Assembly (NCBI GenBank): GCA_947501685.1
Contig: CANMWQ010000007.1
Location: 1-64,000, forward strand
Reading direction: 5' to 3'
Length of the DNA stretch: 64,000 nucleotides
Source: an uncultured Litoreibacter sp.
GTDB taxonomy: Bacteria > Pseudomonadota > Alphaproteobacteria > Rhodobacterales > Rhodobacteraceae
Part shown: positions 37,236 through 46,277 of the stretch, one piece after another
Numbering within the stretch: the stretch's first letter is position 1
Layout: each line of letters opens with the position of its first letter
The notes under the pieces: model-generated
What the model was told of the DNA's origin: nothing
What the model saw: only the letters and a program-made list of their open reading frames with translations
Databases searched by the model: none
Made by a program: the position numbers and the translations under genes

Positions 37236-37469
37236 TTAAGCCTCGACGAGGACTTCCCAACGTTTGGTTTTCGATTTCGGCGCACATTCCTGAATGCGAA
37301 CCTGGTCGCCTACATTGAATGTGTTCTTCTCATCGTGAGCCCGGTACTTTTTGGACTTACGGATGGTCTTTTTCAGAACGGGGTGCGTGAAGCGACGCTC
37401 AACGGAAACCGTAACGGTTTGCGCGTTTTGGTTGCTGGTGACAGTGCCGGTCAGGATACGCTTAGGCAT
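37236..37469 (-). CDS. rpsQ: 30S ribosomal protein S17
   Basis: 77 residues: [45 protein letters not shown] and [20 protein letters not shown]. It is a primary 16S rRNA 5'-domain binder. It starts 4 nt after rpmC. Confidence 0.97.
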   Translation of the reverse strand: MPKRILTGTVTSNQNAQTVTVSVERRFTHPVLKKTIRKSKKYRAHDEKNTFNVGDQVRIQECAPKSKTKRWEVLVEA

Positions 37470-37473
37470 ATTC

Positions 37474-37683
37474 TTAAGCCTCCGATTTGGCAGCGTCGGC
37501 TGCTTTTTCGTTCAGAATGGTTTTCACACGGGCCGCGTCACGTTTGACCGCGCGCATCCGCGCCGTGCTTTCAAGCTGGCCGGTGGCCTGCTGGAAGCGC
37601 AGGTTGAAAGCCTCTTTTTTCAGGGTGGCCAGCTCTTCATTGAGCTGATCTGCGGTTTTTTCACGCAGTTCGCTGGCGTTCAT
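37474..37683 (-). CDS. rpmC: 50S ribosomal protein L29
   Basis: 69 residues from the second ATG (37683), matching the family opening [10 protein letters not shown] and leaving AAGGA about 8 nt upstream; ATG 37689 would sit too close. L29 lies at the tunnel exit and contributes to the SRP/trigger-factor docking site. It should directly follow rplP but is separated from it by about 5.6 kb of accessory DNA, so it now heads its own segment. Confidence 0.96.
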   Translation of the reverse strand: MNASELREKTADQLNEELATLKKEAFNLRFQQATGQLESTARMRAVKRDAARVKTILNEKAADAAKSEA

Positions 37684-37990
37684 AGCCATGTTCCTTTTTC
37701 AAACACTGGAGGGCCGCTGTCCCGAACGAACGACGTCACCCTGATTCCAGTGGAGTGGGTGTAGAAGTGGTGGCTTTAGACCCCATAGGCTAGCAAAGCA
37801 AGGGCCACCCCGCATTTTCTTGGGGTCAGATGTGACGCCGCGCCCCGGGTCACGTGGCAAGTGGTCTGCATCCAGATACGCACCGGCACGATCACGCGGC
37901 GAGCGTATGTTTGGAACCACCTGTTTTTGCCATATTTCTGGACTATACCAGTGTACAATTCTCAGCATCGAAAGTAATACGGTTGAGAGA

Positions 37991-38671
37991 ATGGGATTAT
38001 TTGACAGGATAAAAAATCGACACGCTCAGGCACAGCTTGAGAAGGATATTACGCAAGCCATGCGTAATATGGGTCTGACCGACAAAGACGATGAGATGAA
38101 GCGCCCCGAGCCCATCGCTCTGCCAGACTTCAACCGGCAGGCATCCGGGCGCTTGCACGAACTGCTGTTCCCACCCGTACCTCAAATGATGTCTGAGATG
38201 ATCGAGCCTTACCACAGCAAGGAGCCGTTTCACTGGCAGCATTCTGGGCTCATGTATAATATCTCGGATCTCAAAGACCATTTGTGCACCCACCCCCACA
38301 AGGTACTCCGTGTGTTTTTAGAGCGCGTTGTCACAAGCTATTTCCCAGACACGCTATACCTAGAATTTGGGACCTATTTCAGCCTTCCGGGCAAACCTAA
38401 GGAATATAACGAGGCAGATGTTACTCAAATCTACGCACTATTTGCCTATGTGACCGGGCCGGACCTGCGTGCGGCGCATATAGCGTCGATACTAGACATC
38501 AGCGAAGGTATCGAAGACATTCGCCGCGACTACCAATCAGCAAAGCGCATTTTTGATGTCCAAGCCCCACAAGTGCACGCGTTCGAAACCGCTTTGAAAG
38601 AATGGGAGCGCAAGAATAAGCGCCCCAAAAAGCCAAAATGGCCAGATTACTTGACCAGCAATGAGACATAG
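37991..38671 (+). CDS. Unknown soluble protein in rpmC/rplP insertion
   Basis: 226 residues from ATG 37991 with GAGAG just upstream. No signal peptide or membrane segment is visible. It has an N-terminal Gln/Lys helix, an aromatic-rich middle (FHWQHSGLMYNISDLKDHL, FGTYFSLPGKPKEYNEADV) and a Lys-rich end (WERKNKRPKKPKWPDYLTSNET). I recognise no family. It lies head-on to the ribosomal genes, and the truncated oxygenase copy begins in its last codons. Confidence 0.7.
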   Translation: MGLFDRIKNRHAQAQLEKDITQAMRNMGLTDKDDEMKRPEPIALPDFNRQASGRLHELLFPPVPQMMSEMIEPYHSKEPFHWQHSGLMYNISDLKDHLCTHPHKVLRVFLERVVTSYFPDTLYLEFGTYFSLPGKPKEYNEADVTQIYALFAYVTGPDLRAAHIASILDISEGIEDIRRDYQSAKRIFDVQAPQVHAFETALKEWERKNKRPKKPKWPDYLTSNET

Positions 38672-39167
38672 CTTGCCAACCATCTCCTCCCTCTTCGTCA
38701 CCCGCCTCTACCAGTCCAAACTTGACGGCATCGACCCGGACGAGTTGGAGGCCTCTTGTTTCTCCATCGCCGAAGACGACGAGGCTGGGCAAGACTGGTG
38801 CGAGCGGGAGGGGTTTCCGGGCTATACCTCCTATGCCTCGCTGACCGACCTGCCGTGGCGGTTTCCGATCTTCAAGGACCTTGTGACGGCGCTCGATAAA
38901 CACGTCGCGGCTTTTGCCGAGGACGCGCAGTTTAACCTGGATGGGCGCGAATTGAAACTCGAAGACATCTGGATCAACATCCTGCCCGAGGGCGGCATCC
39001 ATACCAGCCATATCCATCCCCATTCCGTCGTCTCCGGCACGACATATGTGGCGATCCCGGCGGAGGGCGCGGCGATCAAGTTTGAAGACCCGCGCTCCCA
39101 GATGATGATGGCGGCCCCGGCCCGGCTGACGGGGGCCCGCGAGGAGATGCGGCAGTTGCTTTTGTGA
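38661..39167 (+). pseudogene. Truncated duplicate of 2OG-Fe(II) oxygenase gene
   Basis: The open frame of 168 residues is nearly identical to the intact gene at 41229-41837 from LFVTRLYQSKL through REEMRQ, then reads LLL and stops. Compared with the intact copy, 30 bp are missing just before the end and a further small change creates the stop. The second metal-site His, the Arg and the last strands are therefore lost. Its first eight codons differ from the intact copy and come from overlap with the preceding gene. A 9-bp hairpin (39156-39179) now spans the stop. Confidence 0.8.
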
Positions 39168-39330
39168 AAGCAAAAGCAATCAGAGCGGCACCCGGTGGCA
39201 AATCTGGGTGATCGAGTTGAACAAACATCTGGCCCGGAGGGCACCGACGGGCCACGCCCGACCCTCACCGACAGGGCATCAAAGATGACAGAGAGGCTCC
39301 TTGGACCTGTCACGCTTTTGTGCCGCTCCC

Positions 39331-39510
39331 CTAACCCTTATTCTCCGCCTCCAACTCCGCAGTCTTTGGCCCGGTCACCTGCTGCAAAGTCGCCTCCGAA
39401 TATAATTCCGGCTCCCAGTTCAGATGGGTCCAATCCGTCGCAATCAAATCAACCTCCAGCACGCGTTCGGCCTCTGGTCCGTCCCCAAAAAAGCCACACT
39501 TCGAAGCAAT
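39331..39510 (-). pseudogene. 3' fragment of a PPOX-type gene, copy 1
   Basis: On the minus strand the C-terminal segment EAERVLEVDLIATDWTHLN...YSEATLQQVTGPKTAELEAENKG resembles the end of pyridoxamine-phosphate-oxidase-like proteins. It shares YSEATLQQ..GP...A.E.ENK, and 22 identical bases, with the broken gene at 40677-41147. No start or N-terminal part is present here. It flanks the acyltransferase on the left. Confidence 0.55.
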
Positions 39511-39551
39511 GCATCGTTTGAATACTCGAATTTTGTTTACTGGCTGCACAC

Positions 39552-40670
39552 GTGATAGCATCACAGGATAAAATGAGCAGAGAACCTGGCTTGAAGAGCG
39601 ACGACCAAAGTCACAGAGAAAGCCTCGATGGCCTCCAATTTGGACGCGGTGTCGCCGCGTTGTTGGTGGTCGGACTGCATGCGAACGACTTCTATTTGCC
39701 AAAGCGGATATATGACGGGCAGCAGGGCCTGACCGCATTCAATATGGGATATGCCGGAGTGGACTTTTTCTTCGTCCTCTCCGGGTTCATCATCTATTAC
39801 GTCCATCACCAACACATATCAAAGCCCGCCGCCTTCGGTGAGTTTGTCTGGAAACGGTTCACGCGGCTTTATCCGTTCTATTGGGTCTTGCTGGCGTTCC
39901 TGCTGCTTCTCTATACGGCCTTTCCCGATAGAGGTCCCGATGCTGTCCGTGATCCAGTGGCCATTCTCTACAATTTGGCCCTATGGCCCACGGAAGAATT
40001 TCCGGTCATCGACCCCGCCTGGAGCCTCCACCACGAATTACTTTTCTACGTCGTCTTCGGCCTGTGCATTCTCAATGGCCGGATCGGCGCGCTGATACTG
40101 GCAGCTTGGATGGCTGGCTGCGTCATCGATCTATTCGATCCTGTACAGAGCTTTCCGGCAACCTTCCTCTTTTACGAACGCAATCTGCAGTTTGCGATGG
40201 GCCTTTGCGTCGCCTGGGTTGCCCTGAACCGAGGCATCTCTAATCACCGCCTTTGGCTGGCAATAGGAGCAATTGGGTTCTTTGGAACTGGATTGACGGA
40301 AGTCTACGAGCTCTTGCCTTGGTCAGAAGATATGCGCGGCATCTCGCTCGGTGTTGCGAGCGCGGTTTTGGTTGCAGGCCTGATCGACACGTCCTTACGT
40401 ATTCCAAAACTGGGGAAACTATTGGGGGATGCGAGCTACTCAATCTATCTTACCCATACGACGACTCTGGCGGTAGGAATAATCATCGCCAAAGCCCTTC
40501 CTTTGCCCGACATATCATCGTACGTCCTTGCGATCCCCCCAACCCTTATGACGTTGATCCTGGTGGCCAACGCCACAGCCATCGGGGTTGCAGTGCATCT
40601 TTGCGTAGAAAAGCCGCTGATTGCCTGGGTCCGAAGGCGGGGTGCCAAGAGCACAAAGACCAAAATTTGA
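39552..40670 (+). CDS. Acyltransferase family 3 (OafA/YrhL-like) membrane protein
   Basis: 372 residues with about ten membrane helices. Family motifs are LQFGRGVAALLVVGLHAND (catalytic His), GYAGVDFFFVLSGFII, FVWKRFTRLYPFYW, WSLHHELLFY and GDASYSIYLTHT. Such enzymes O-acylate surface polysaccharides or other glycans from the cytoplasmic side. No partner glycan cluster is nearby. It sits between two fragments of the same PPOX-type gene, so it was probably brought in by, or trapped in, a duplication. Confidence 0.9.
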   Translation: MIASQDKMSREPGLKSDDQSHRESLDGLQFGRGVAALLVVGLHANDFYLPKRIYDGQQGLTAFNMGYAGVDFFFVLSGFIIYYVHHQHISKPAAFGEFVWKRFTRLYPFYWVLLAFLLLLYTAFPDRGPDAVRDPVAILYNLALWPTEEFPVIDPAWSLHHELLFYVVFGLCILNGRIGALILAAWMAGCVIDLFDPVQSFPATFLFYERNLQFAMGLCVAWVALNRGISNHRLWLAIGAIGFFGTGLTEVYELLPWSEDMRGISLGVASAVLVAGLIDTSLRIPKLGKLLGDASYSIYLTHTTTLAVGIIIAKALPLPDISSYVLAIPPTLMTLILVANATAIGVAVHLCVEKPLIAWVRRRGAKSTKTKI

Positions 40671-40676
40671 CCGAGC

Positions 40677-41147
40677 TCAGGCCTCGCTGACGCCTCTATC
40701 CTCCCGAAAACGCTTGTTCTCCGGCTCCTGCGCTGCAATTCGGGGGCCAACAAGCTGCTGCAAAGTCGCCTCCGAATAGCCCTCAACTTCAGCCGCGCGG
40801 AGCGCTCATAATCCATCGCGAAGACCGAGACCATGTCGTCCCGCACGATAGTACCCATCGAGATCAACTGCCGGTTCCCCACATAACCCGCACAAACCAG
40901 CTTGTTCTCTCCAACGCCCCGCAAAAACTCGGCGCGGCCCGCCACGATGCTGCCGATGGGGCAAGCCATCCGGACTCACCAAGTCCAGAGAGATGCTCTC
41001 GCATGACTGCAGGAACGCAATGTCATCCTCCCGCAACGCCTCTTGCCTGCGATGCGGGTAAAACTTCTGGAACCGCTCATAGCTGCCATCTTCCTTCTGA
41101 AGATCAGCCACCGCCTCATGAGACATCAGATCAGCATAGTTTTTCAT
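40677..41147 (-). pseudogene. Broken PPOX-type (pyridoxamine phosphate oxidase-like) gene, copy 2
   Basis: The N-terminal part MKNYADLMSHEAVADLQKEDGSYERFQKFYPHRRQEAL...QHRGGP reads from 41147. The sequence continues in another frame as EFLRGVGENKLVCAGYVGNRQLISMGTIVRDDMVSVFAMDYERSARLK, so a frameshift lies near 40930. The middle is then missing, and a third frame supplies the tail YSEATLQQLVGPRIAAQEPENK to a stop at 40677. Pieces in order show a pseudogene of a flavin-binding split-barrel family protein. Confidence 0.75.
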
Positions 41148-41228
41148 GCGCGCCTCCGGATCTTGATCTCAATAGAGCAATCCTTGCTATTTCTGGAAAC
41201 TCACCAGAAATACACGTAAGACCTGCCC

Positions 41229-41837
41229 ATGAGCACCTTTAAATCCCTCTTCGTCACCCGCCTCTACCAGTCAAAACTCTCCGGCATCAACGCCGCCGAG
41301 TTGGAGGCCTCTTGTTTCTCCATCGCCGAGGACGACGAGGCCGGGCAAGACTGGTGTGAGCGGGAGGGGTTTCCGGGCTATACCTCCTATGCCTCGCTGA
41401 CCGACCTGCCGTGGCGGTTTCCGATCTTCAAGGACCTTGTGGCGGCGCTCGATAAACATGTCGCGGCTTTTGCCGAGGACGCGCAGTTCAACCTGGATGG
41501 GCGCGAATTGAAACTCGAAGACATCTGGATCAACATCCTGCCCGAGGGCGGCATCCATACCAGCCATATCCACCCGCATTCCGTTATCTCCGGCACGACC
41601 TATGTGGCAATCCCGGCGGAGGGCGCGGCGATCAAGTTCGAGGACCCGCGCTCCCAGATGATGATGGCGGCCCCGGCCCGGCTGACGGAGGCCCGCGAGG
41701 AGATGCGGCAGTTCCATTACGTGGCCCCGCAGGTGGGCGACGTGCTTTTGTGGGAAAGCTGGCTGCGCCATGAGGTGCCAATGAATATGAGCGAGGAAGA
41801 CCGGGTCTCGATCAGTTTCAATTACAATTGGAGCTAA
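41229..41837 (+). CDS. 2OG-Fe(II) oxygenase-like protein (TIGR02466 type)
   Basis: 202 residues, apparently intact. Metal-site residues are visible in IHTSHIHPHSVISGTTYV (His) and SWLRHEVPMN (second His), with Arg in EDRVSISFNYNWS to bind 2-oxoglutarate. It is probably a cytoplasmic hydroxylase; the substrate is unknown. A near-identical truncated copy lies 2.5 kb to the left. Confidence 0.82.
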   Translation: MSTFKSLFVTRLYQSKLSGINAAELEASCFSIAEDDEAGQDWCEREGFPGYTSYASLTDLPWRFPIFKDLVAALDKHVAAFAEDAQFNLDGRELKLEDIWINILPEGGIHTSHIHPHSVISGTTYVAIPAEGAAIKFEDPRSQMMMAAPARLTEAREEMRQFHYVAPQVGDVLLWESWLRHEVPMNMSEEDRVSISFNYNWS

Positions 41838-41906
41838 TTTCCCAACGGGATTGCAAGGTTTCTGCCCCATACCGGTCGCGCAACCACAAGACGGGGCCTT
41901 GCCAGA

Positions 41907-42578
41907 ATGGCGCGATATGTTCTGATTTTCCTATGGGGCCTGCTGCTGCCCAGCGCCGTGGCGGCGCAAAATGGCTCCCTCTTTGTGTCACAGGGTGGCG
42001 CAAGCGTGCTGGTCAGCACCTCGGCAGGCAGCCTGTTTCAACGCGCCTCCGTACCCGGGTTCCTGACGCCTCTGCCTGAGGGTGACGTGCCCTCCGGCAC
42101 GCTTCCTGCGTCGGTGAGCGGCCTTCTGGACCTGATCGCCTTGGCCGAAGCGGGGCCCGCGGGCTATAACGCGGTGCAACATGGCGCGCGGGTGCGGCCT
42201 GCGGGCGCGCCCTCGGACATGTCACTGGGCGAGATTTTTGACTGGATCACCGCCACCCCCGGCCAGCCGCATGCCATCGGCCGCTACCAGTTTATCCCCG
42301 CCACCCTGCGCCGTCTGGTGGGGATCAAGGGCTACGGGCGGGAGGTGCGGTTCTCGCCAGACGTCCAAGACCAACTCGCCCTGATCCTGCTGCAAGAGGC
42401 CGGGCTGGAGGCGTTCCAATCCCACACCCTGCCCCGCCGCGCCTTCATGAAAAACCTCGCCCGCATCTGGGCAGGCCTGCCTTTGCCCAGCGGACGGTCC
42501 TATTATGCGGGATATGCGGGGAATAAAGCGACAATGAGCTATGCGCGGTTTGAGGCGGGGGTCAGGGCGGTGTTTTGA
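41907..42578 (+). CDS. Exported lysozyme-like (GH104-type) protein
   Basis: 223 residues with a signal peptide (MARYVLIFLWGLLLPSAVAA). From about residue 70 the pattern LIALAEAGPAGYNAV, AIGRYQFIPATLRRLVGIKGY, SPDVQDQLALILLQEAG and RIWAGLPLPSGRSYYAGYAGNKATMSY matches the phage lambda lysozyme-like (GH104) fold; E in LAEAG would be the catalytic acid. It probably cleaves peptidoglycan in the periplasm. It could be of phage origin. It lies head-on to rplP. Confidence 0.7.
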   Translation: MARYVLIFLWGLLLPSAVAAQNGSLFVSQGGASVLVSTSAGSLFQRASVPGFLTPLPEGDVPSGTLPASVSGLLDLIALAEAGPAGYNAVQHGARVRPAGAPSDMSLGEIFDWITATPGQPHAIGRYQFIPATLRRLVGIKGYGREVRFSPDVQDQLALILLQEAGLEAFQSHTLPRRAFMKNLARIWAGLPLPSGRSYYAGYAGNKATMSYARFEAGVRAVF

Positions 42579-42668
42579 AGGAGTGTTGTCATCTCCGCGC
42601 AAGCGGAGAGCTGGCTAGCCGATCAAGGGAACTTCTGCGGCCCGAGCGACCTTCATTCTGCACTACCT

Positions 42669-42696
42669 GCCCGGAATCGAGCCGAAGGCGTCCGGC
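42669..42696. repeat. Remnant of the 165-bp dispersed repeat
   Basis: GCCCGGAATCGAGCCGAAGG and the following bases match, with few changes, the complement of the right end of the repeat seen at 47362-47526 and 50643-50806. Only this edge is recognisable. Confidence 0.4.
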
Positions 42697-42710
42697 AAAG
42701 CAAAGCCTGA

Positions 42711-43103
42711 TCAAGAAAAAGCGCCGGCTGTAGTCAATGCAATTATCGCTGCGAAGCATAGTGCGAAGTGCGGAGCGGCATGTGAGAAGGTTGCGTTAGT
42801 AAACTGTTCCAAGAATAGTGCTTTCTCAACTTTGTTCATAGCCGCAGCTGTCCGTTCATAAGACCTAAACGCGTCGATCATGGCCCAAAGAACTAAAAGC
42901 CCCGCACCGCTCAATAACAAAAAGAAAACGCGTTGATCTACGAACGCTTTCTCGGCAGTCACAAGCGAAGAAGCAATAGCTGCGAAACTAACGTACGTGA
43001 ACGGCAACTGCCACATTCGGTTCCCGTGAACAGTGATGCGTGTTTGAAGAGTTTCTAGTTGCGTCCTGAGCGAGTCAGTAGAAGGTGTGTTTTCTAAATC
43101 CAT
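42711..43103 (-). CDS. Unknown small membrane protein
   Basis: 130 residues from ATG 43103 (the frame is open to TTG 43124). There are three predicted membrane helices. A helical N-terminal region (LRTQLETLQTRITVHGNRMW) and a charged loop (SYERTAAAMNKVEKALFLEQF) lie between. I recognise no family. It is on the same strand as the ribosomal genes and lies just beyond the rplP terminator. Confidence 0.6.
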   Translation of the reverse strand: MDLENTPSTDSLRTQLETLQTRITVHGNRMWQLPFTYVSFAAIASSLVTAEKAFVDQRVFFLLLSGAGLLVLWAMIDAFRSYERTAAAMNKVEKALFLEQFTNATFSHAAPHFALCFAAIIALTTAGAFS

Positions 43104-43147
43104 TGGATTGATATCGTAGTGCAAAGTCGCTTTTTCAATAGCGAAAA

Positions 43148-43179
43148 ATAACCCCCACCGTTTTCACGGAGGGGGTTAT
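43148..43179 (-). terminator. Intrinsic terminator after rplP
   Basis: ATAACCCCC(A)CCG and CGG(A)GGGGGTTAT form a 12-bp stem with a small loop. On the minus strand it is followed by TTTTT. It ends the rplB-rplP segment where rpmC would normally continue. Confidence 0.8.
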
Positions 43180-43189
43180 CATTTCTACC

Positions 43190-43212
43190 GTAGGGTGGGT
43201 TTTCAACCCACC
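43190..43212. repeat. GTAGGGTGGG palindrome upstream of terminator
   Basis: GTAGGGTGGGTT-TTC-AACCCACC, a variant of the REP-like unit also seen at 34235-34291 and 46051-46075. Confidence 0.6.
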
Positions 43213-43319
43213 TCTTGTTCGTCGAAGCTGCCGGGTGCTGGGCACCTAGACTAGAACCGGGTGACGCTCTAGGTGAGTTTTCGGAGAAAACTCACCTGCC
43301 GCACACGGTAAGAGAAGAT

Positions 43320-43733
43320 TTACCAATCTTCCCGAACGACAACGCGTGTCTTGATCGGCAGCTTCATCGCGGCCAGACGCAGGGCTTCGCGGGCGACGGC
43401 GTCGTTGACACCGTCGATCTCGAACATCATACGGCCTGGTTTGACTTTGCAGGCCCAGAAATCCACGGAGCCTTTACCTTTACCCATCCGAACTTCGATG
43501 GGCTTGGAGGTCACGGGCAGGTCCGGGAAGATCCGGATCCAGACGCGGCCTTGGCGCTTCATGTGGCGGGTCATCGCACGACGGGCGGCCTCGATCTGGC
43601 GCGCGGTGATGCGCTCCGGCTCGGTGGCTTTCAAACCGTAGGTGCCGAAGTTCAGGTCAGACCCGCCCTTCGCCAGACCCTTGATCCGGCCTTTGTGCAT
43701 TTTGCGGAATTTCGTCCGTTTTGGCTGTAGCAT
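43320..43733 (-). CDS. rplP: 50S ribosomal protein L16
   Basis: 137 residues: [62 protein letters not shown] and the KTRVV end. L16 organises the A-site region of the 50S subunit. It is last in its segment and is followed by a terminator instead of rpmC. Confidence 0.98.
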   Translation of the reverse strand: MLQPKRTKFRKMHKGRIKGLAKGGSDLNFGTYGLKATEPERITARQIEAARRAMTRHMKRQGRVWIRIFPDLPVTSKPIEVRMGKGKGSVDFWACKVKPGRMMFEIDGVNDAVAREALRLAAMKLPIKTRVVVREDW

Positions 43734-43746
43734 TTAAGTGTCCCCC

Positions 43747-44454
43747 TTAGCGACGACCGCCGGCACCGCGAGGTGCTGGGCCGTCTTGGAGTTCTTGTTG
43801 CTTACGGTCACGTGCCTGTGGATCGTGTTCCATGATCTCGCCTTTGAAGATCCAGGTCTTGATCCCGATGATGCCATAGGCGGTCATCGCTTCGACATGT
43901 GCGTAATCGATATCGGCACGCAGAGTGTGCAGGGGCACGCGGCCCTCGCGGTACCATTCGGTCCGAGCGATCTCCGCGCCGCCAAGACGACCTGCGAGGT
44001 TGACCCGGATACCCAAGGCCCCCATGCGCATAGCGTTTTGCACGGCACGTTTCATCGCACGACGGAACGAAACACGACGCTCCAGCTGTTGCGCGATGCT
44101 TTCGCCAACCAATGCGGCGTCCAGCTCGGGCTTGCGAACCTCAAGGATGTTGAGGTGCAGTTCCGAGTCCGTAAACGCAGACAGCTTCTTGCGCAGGCCT
44201 TCGATATCGGCGCCTTTTTTGCCGATGATCACGCCCGGACGCGCTGTGTGGATCGTGACGCGGCACTTTTTGTGCGGACGCTCGATGATCACACGGCTGA
44301 TGCCGGCTTGTTTGCACTCTTTGTTGATGAACTCGCGCATCCGGATGTCTTCCAGAAGCAGATCACCGAAATCGGCGGAGTTCGCGTACCAGCGGCTGTC
44401 CCAGGTGCGGTTGACCTGAAGGCGCATGCCGATCGGGTTTACTTTGTTACCCAT
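43747..44454 (-). CDS. rpsC: 30S ribosomal protein S3
   Basis: 235 residues: [24 protein letters not shown], a KH domain with [18 protein letters not shown], and the C-terminal domain with [22 protein letters not shown]3 lies at the mRNA entry with helicase function. It overlaps rplV by one base. Confidence 0.98.
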   Translation of the reverse strand: MGNKVNPIGMRLQVNRTWDSRWYANSADFGDLLLEDIRMREFINKECKQAGISRVIIERPHKKCRVTIHTARPGVIIGKKGADIEGLRKKLSAFTDSELHLNILEVRKPELDAALVGESIAQQLERRVSFRRAMKRAVQNAMRMGALGIRVNLAGRLGGAEIARTEWYREGRVPLHTLRADIDYAHVEAMTAYGIIGIKTWIFKGEIMEHDPQARDRKQQELQDGPAPRGAGGRR

Positions 44455-44834
44455 TATGCTTGCTCCTCAACTTGGCGCACCAGGATTGTCAGCTCGGAGA
44501 ACGGCTTGACGATTTTACCAAACCGGCCACGGGCCCGAGGGCGTCCGCGCTTCATGGTCAGGTTCTTGCCGACATAGGCTTCCGCCACGATCAGCTCGTC
44601 CACGTCGAGGTTGTGGTTGTTCTCGGCATTGGCGATGGCCGACTGAAGGCATTTCTTCACATCATCCGAGATGCGCTTTTTCGAAAACGTCAGGTCGGCC
44701 AAGGCACGGTCGACTTTCTTGCCACGAATAAGCTGAGCCACCAGGTTCAGTTTTTGCGGGGAAGTGCGAAGCATGCGCAGTTTTGCCATGGCCTCGTTAT
44801 CTGCCACGCGGCGGGGGTTCTTATCCTTGCCCAT
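44454..44834 (-). CDS. rplV: 50S ribosomal protein L22
   Basis: 126 residues. The tunnel hairpin region lies near [23 protein letters not shown], and [21 protein letters not shown] is conserved. Macrolide-resistance positions in the loop look unaltered in length. It starts 3 nt after rpsS. Confidence 0.97.
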   Translation of the reverse strand: MGKDKNPRRVADNEAMAKLRMLRTSPQKLNLVAQLIRGKKVDRALADLTFSKKRISDDVKKCLQSAIANAENNHNLDVDELIVAEAYVGKNLTMKRGRPRARGRFGKIVKPFSELTILVRQVEEQA

Positions 44835-44837
44835 GGC

Positions 44838-45116
44838 TTACTTCCTTTTCGCTTTTTTATCTGCGGCGTGACCGTAATAGGTCCGAGTTGGCGCATATTC
44901 ACCGAACTTCTGACCGATCATGTCTTCCGAGACGTTGACTGGGATATGTTTCTTGCCGTTATAGACGCCAAACGTCAGGCCCACGAATTGGGGCAGGATC
45001 GTCGAGCGGCGCGACCAGATTTTGATAACTTCGTTGCGCCCGGAGTCTTTGGACACTTCGGCCTTTTTCAACACATGCGCGTCGACAAAAGGACCTTTCC
45101 ATACTGAACGAGACAT
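44838..45116 (-). CDS. rpsS: 30S ribosomal protein S19
   Basis: 92 residues: [50 protein letters not shown] and [21 protein letters not shown]. It is a component of the 30S head contacting S13. It follows rplB by 3 nt. Confidence 0.98.
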   Translation of the reverse strand: MSRSVWKGPFVDAHVLKKAEVSKDSGRNEVIKIWSRRSTILPQFVGLTFGVYNGKKHIPVNVSEDMIGQKFGEYAPTRTYYGHAADKKAKRK

Positions 45117-45119
45117 ATT

Positions 45120-45962
45120 CTAACGCCCCTTCTTCTTGGCATGACGCGAACGCAGGATGAGCTTCGACGACGCCTTTTTCTTGTTACGGGTCTTGGCACC
45201 TTTGGTAGGCTTCCCCCAAGGGGTGACCGGGTGACGACCACCAGAGGTCCGGCCTTCACCACCACCATGCGGGTGGTCGATCGGGTTCATCACAACACCA
45301 CGCACAGACGGGCGGATGCCCTTATGCCGGTTGCGGCCCGCTTTACCGAAGTTCTGGTTCGAATTGTCCGGGTTCGACACGGCACCCACGGTGCACATGC
45401 ATTCCTGACGGACCAAGCGCAGCTCGCCCGAGGAGAGCCGGATTTGCGCGTAACCACCGTCACGGCCCACAAACTGAGCATAGGTCCCCGCCGCACGGGC
45501 GATCTGGCCGCCTTTGCCGGGCTTCAGCTCGATATTGTGGATGATTGTCCCGATAGGCAGGCCGGAGAAAGGCATCGCATTGCCCGGCTTCACATCGGCC
45601 TTGGCCGTAGAGATCACCTTGTCGCCAACGCCCAAACGCTGCGGCGCAAGGATATAGGCCTGCTCGCCATCTGCATATTGAATGAGCGCGATAAACGCGG
45701 TCCGGTTTGGGTCATATTCAATGCGTACAACGGTCGCTTCCACGTCCATTTTGTTGCGCTTGAAATCGACGATACGGTAAAGGCGTTTCGCGCCCCCACC
45801 CTTGCGACGCATCGTGATCCGCCCGGTATTGTTCCGTCCGCCATTCTTGGTCAAACCCTCAGTGAGGGCTTTGACCGGGCGGCCTTTCCAAAGTTCCGAA
45901 CGGTCGATCAGAACCAACCCACGTTGGCCTGGCGTCGTCGGCTTATACGACTTGAGTGCCAT
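45120..45962 (-). CDS. rplB: 50S ribosomal protein L2
   Basis: 280 residues: [54 protein letters not shown] and the peptidyl-transferase-proximal [19 protein letters not shown]2 is needed for peptide bond formation and subunit joining. rplW should lie immediately upstream. Instead 2.3 kb of inserted DNA intervenes, with a terminator-like hairpin at 46087-46108, so this segment probably has its own promoter. Confidence 0.98.
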   Translation of the reverse strand: MALKSYKPTTPGQRGLVLIDRSELWKGRPVKALTEGLTKNGGRNNTGRITMRRKGGGAKRLYRIVDFKRNKMDVEATVVRIEYDPNRTAFIALIQYADGEQAYILAPQRLGVGDKVISTAKADVKPGNAMPFSGLPIGTIIHNIELKPGKGGQIARAAGTYAQFVGRDGGYAQIRLSSGELRLVRQECMCTVGAVSNPDNSNQNFGKAGRNRHKGIRPSVRGVVMNPIDHPHGGGEGRTSGGRHPVTPWGKPTKGAKTRNKKKASSKLILRSRHAKKKGR

Positions 45963-46050
45963 GCTTTCTGTCTTCCGTTTTCAGTGGCAGGGACGTGTCC
46001 CAACCTATGTCTGTATAGGGCCCCTGAGGTCCCCGGCTTTTATTCGGCTC

Positions 46051-46075
46051 GGTGGGCAATCTTGCCCACCCTACG
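46051..46075. repeat. GGTGGGCAA palindrome upstream of rplB
   Basis: GGTGGGCAA-TC-TTGCCCACC then CTACG, the same unit as at 34235-34291. Confidence 0.7.
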
Positions 46076-46086
46076 AACAACAACAA

Positions 46087-46108
46087 AGCCCCAGACGAAT
46101 CTGGGGCT
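46087..46108 (-). terminator. Hairpin upstream of rplB, blocks leftward read-through
   Basis: AGCCCCAGA-CGAA-TCTGGGGCT is a perfect 9-bp stem with a tetraloop, followed by TTGTTGTT on the minus strand. It would separate rplB from leftward transcription through the insertion. Confidence 0.6.
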
Positions 46109-46277
46109 GAGCCGATGGGGGTGTGTAGGTTGAGGGTGGGTGCGGGTCAAGGCTGAAGAAGAACAAATCAGGGTGGCAACTCAACTTAATCTGGGTCAAT
46201 CTCGCAAAAGCGGATTTGGTAGGCAATGCAGCCACCTCTTCTGCGAAAGAAATTTTGGAATAAGTGCTAGTTAACCA

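Larger units (their letters stand above)
45963..46277. other. Intergenic region upstream of rplB
   Basis: 315 bp without a gene. It contains the REP-like palindrome GGTGGGCAA-TC-TTGCCCACC (46051-46070, followed by CTACG) and the hairpin at 46087-46108. A rplB promoter is expected between 45963 and about 46086; TATACA on the minus strand is the only -10-like hexamer noticed, without a good -35. Confidence 0.55.

Noticed and set aside
37773-37801. Promoter for the rpmC segment (TTGCTT-17-TAAAGC on the minus strand)
   Set aside because: Only three matches in each hexamer, too weak to list although a promoter is expected near here.
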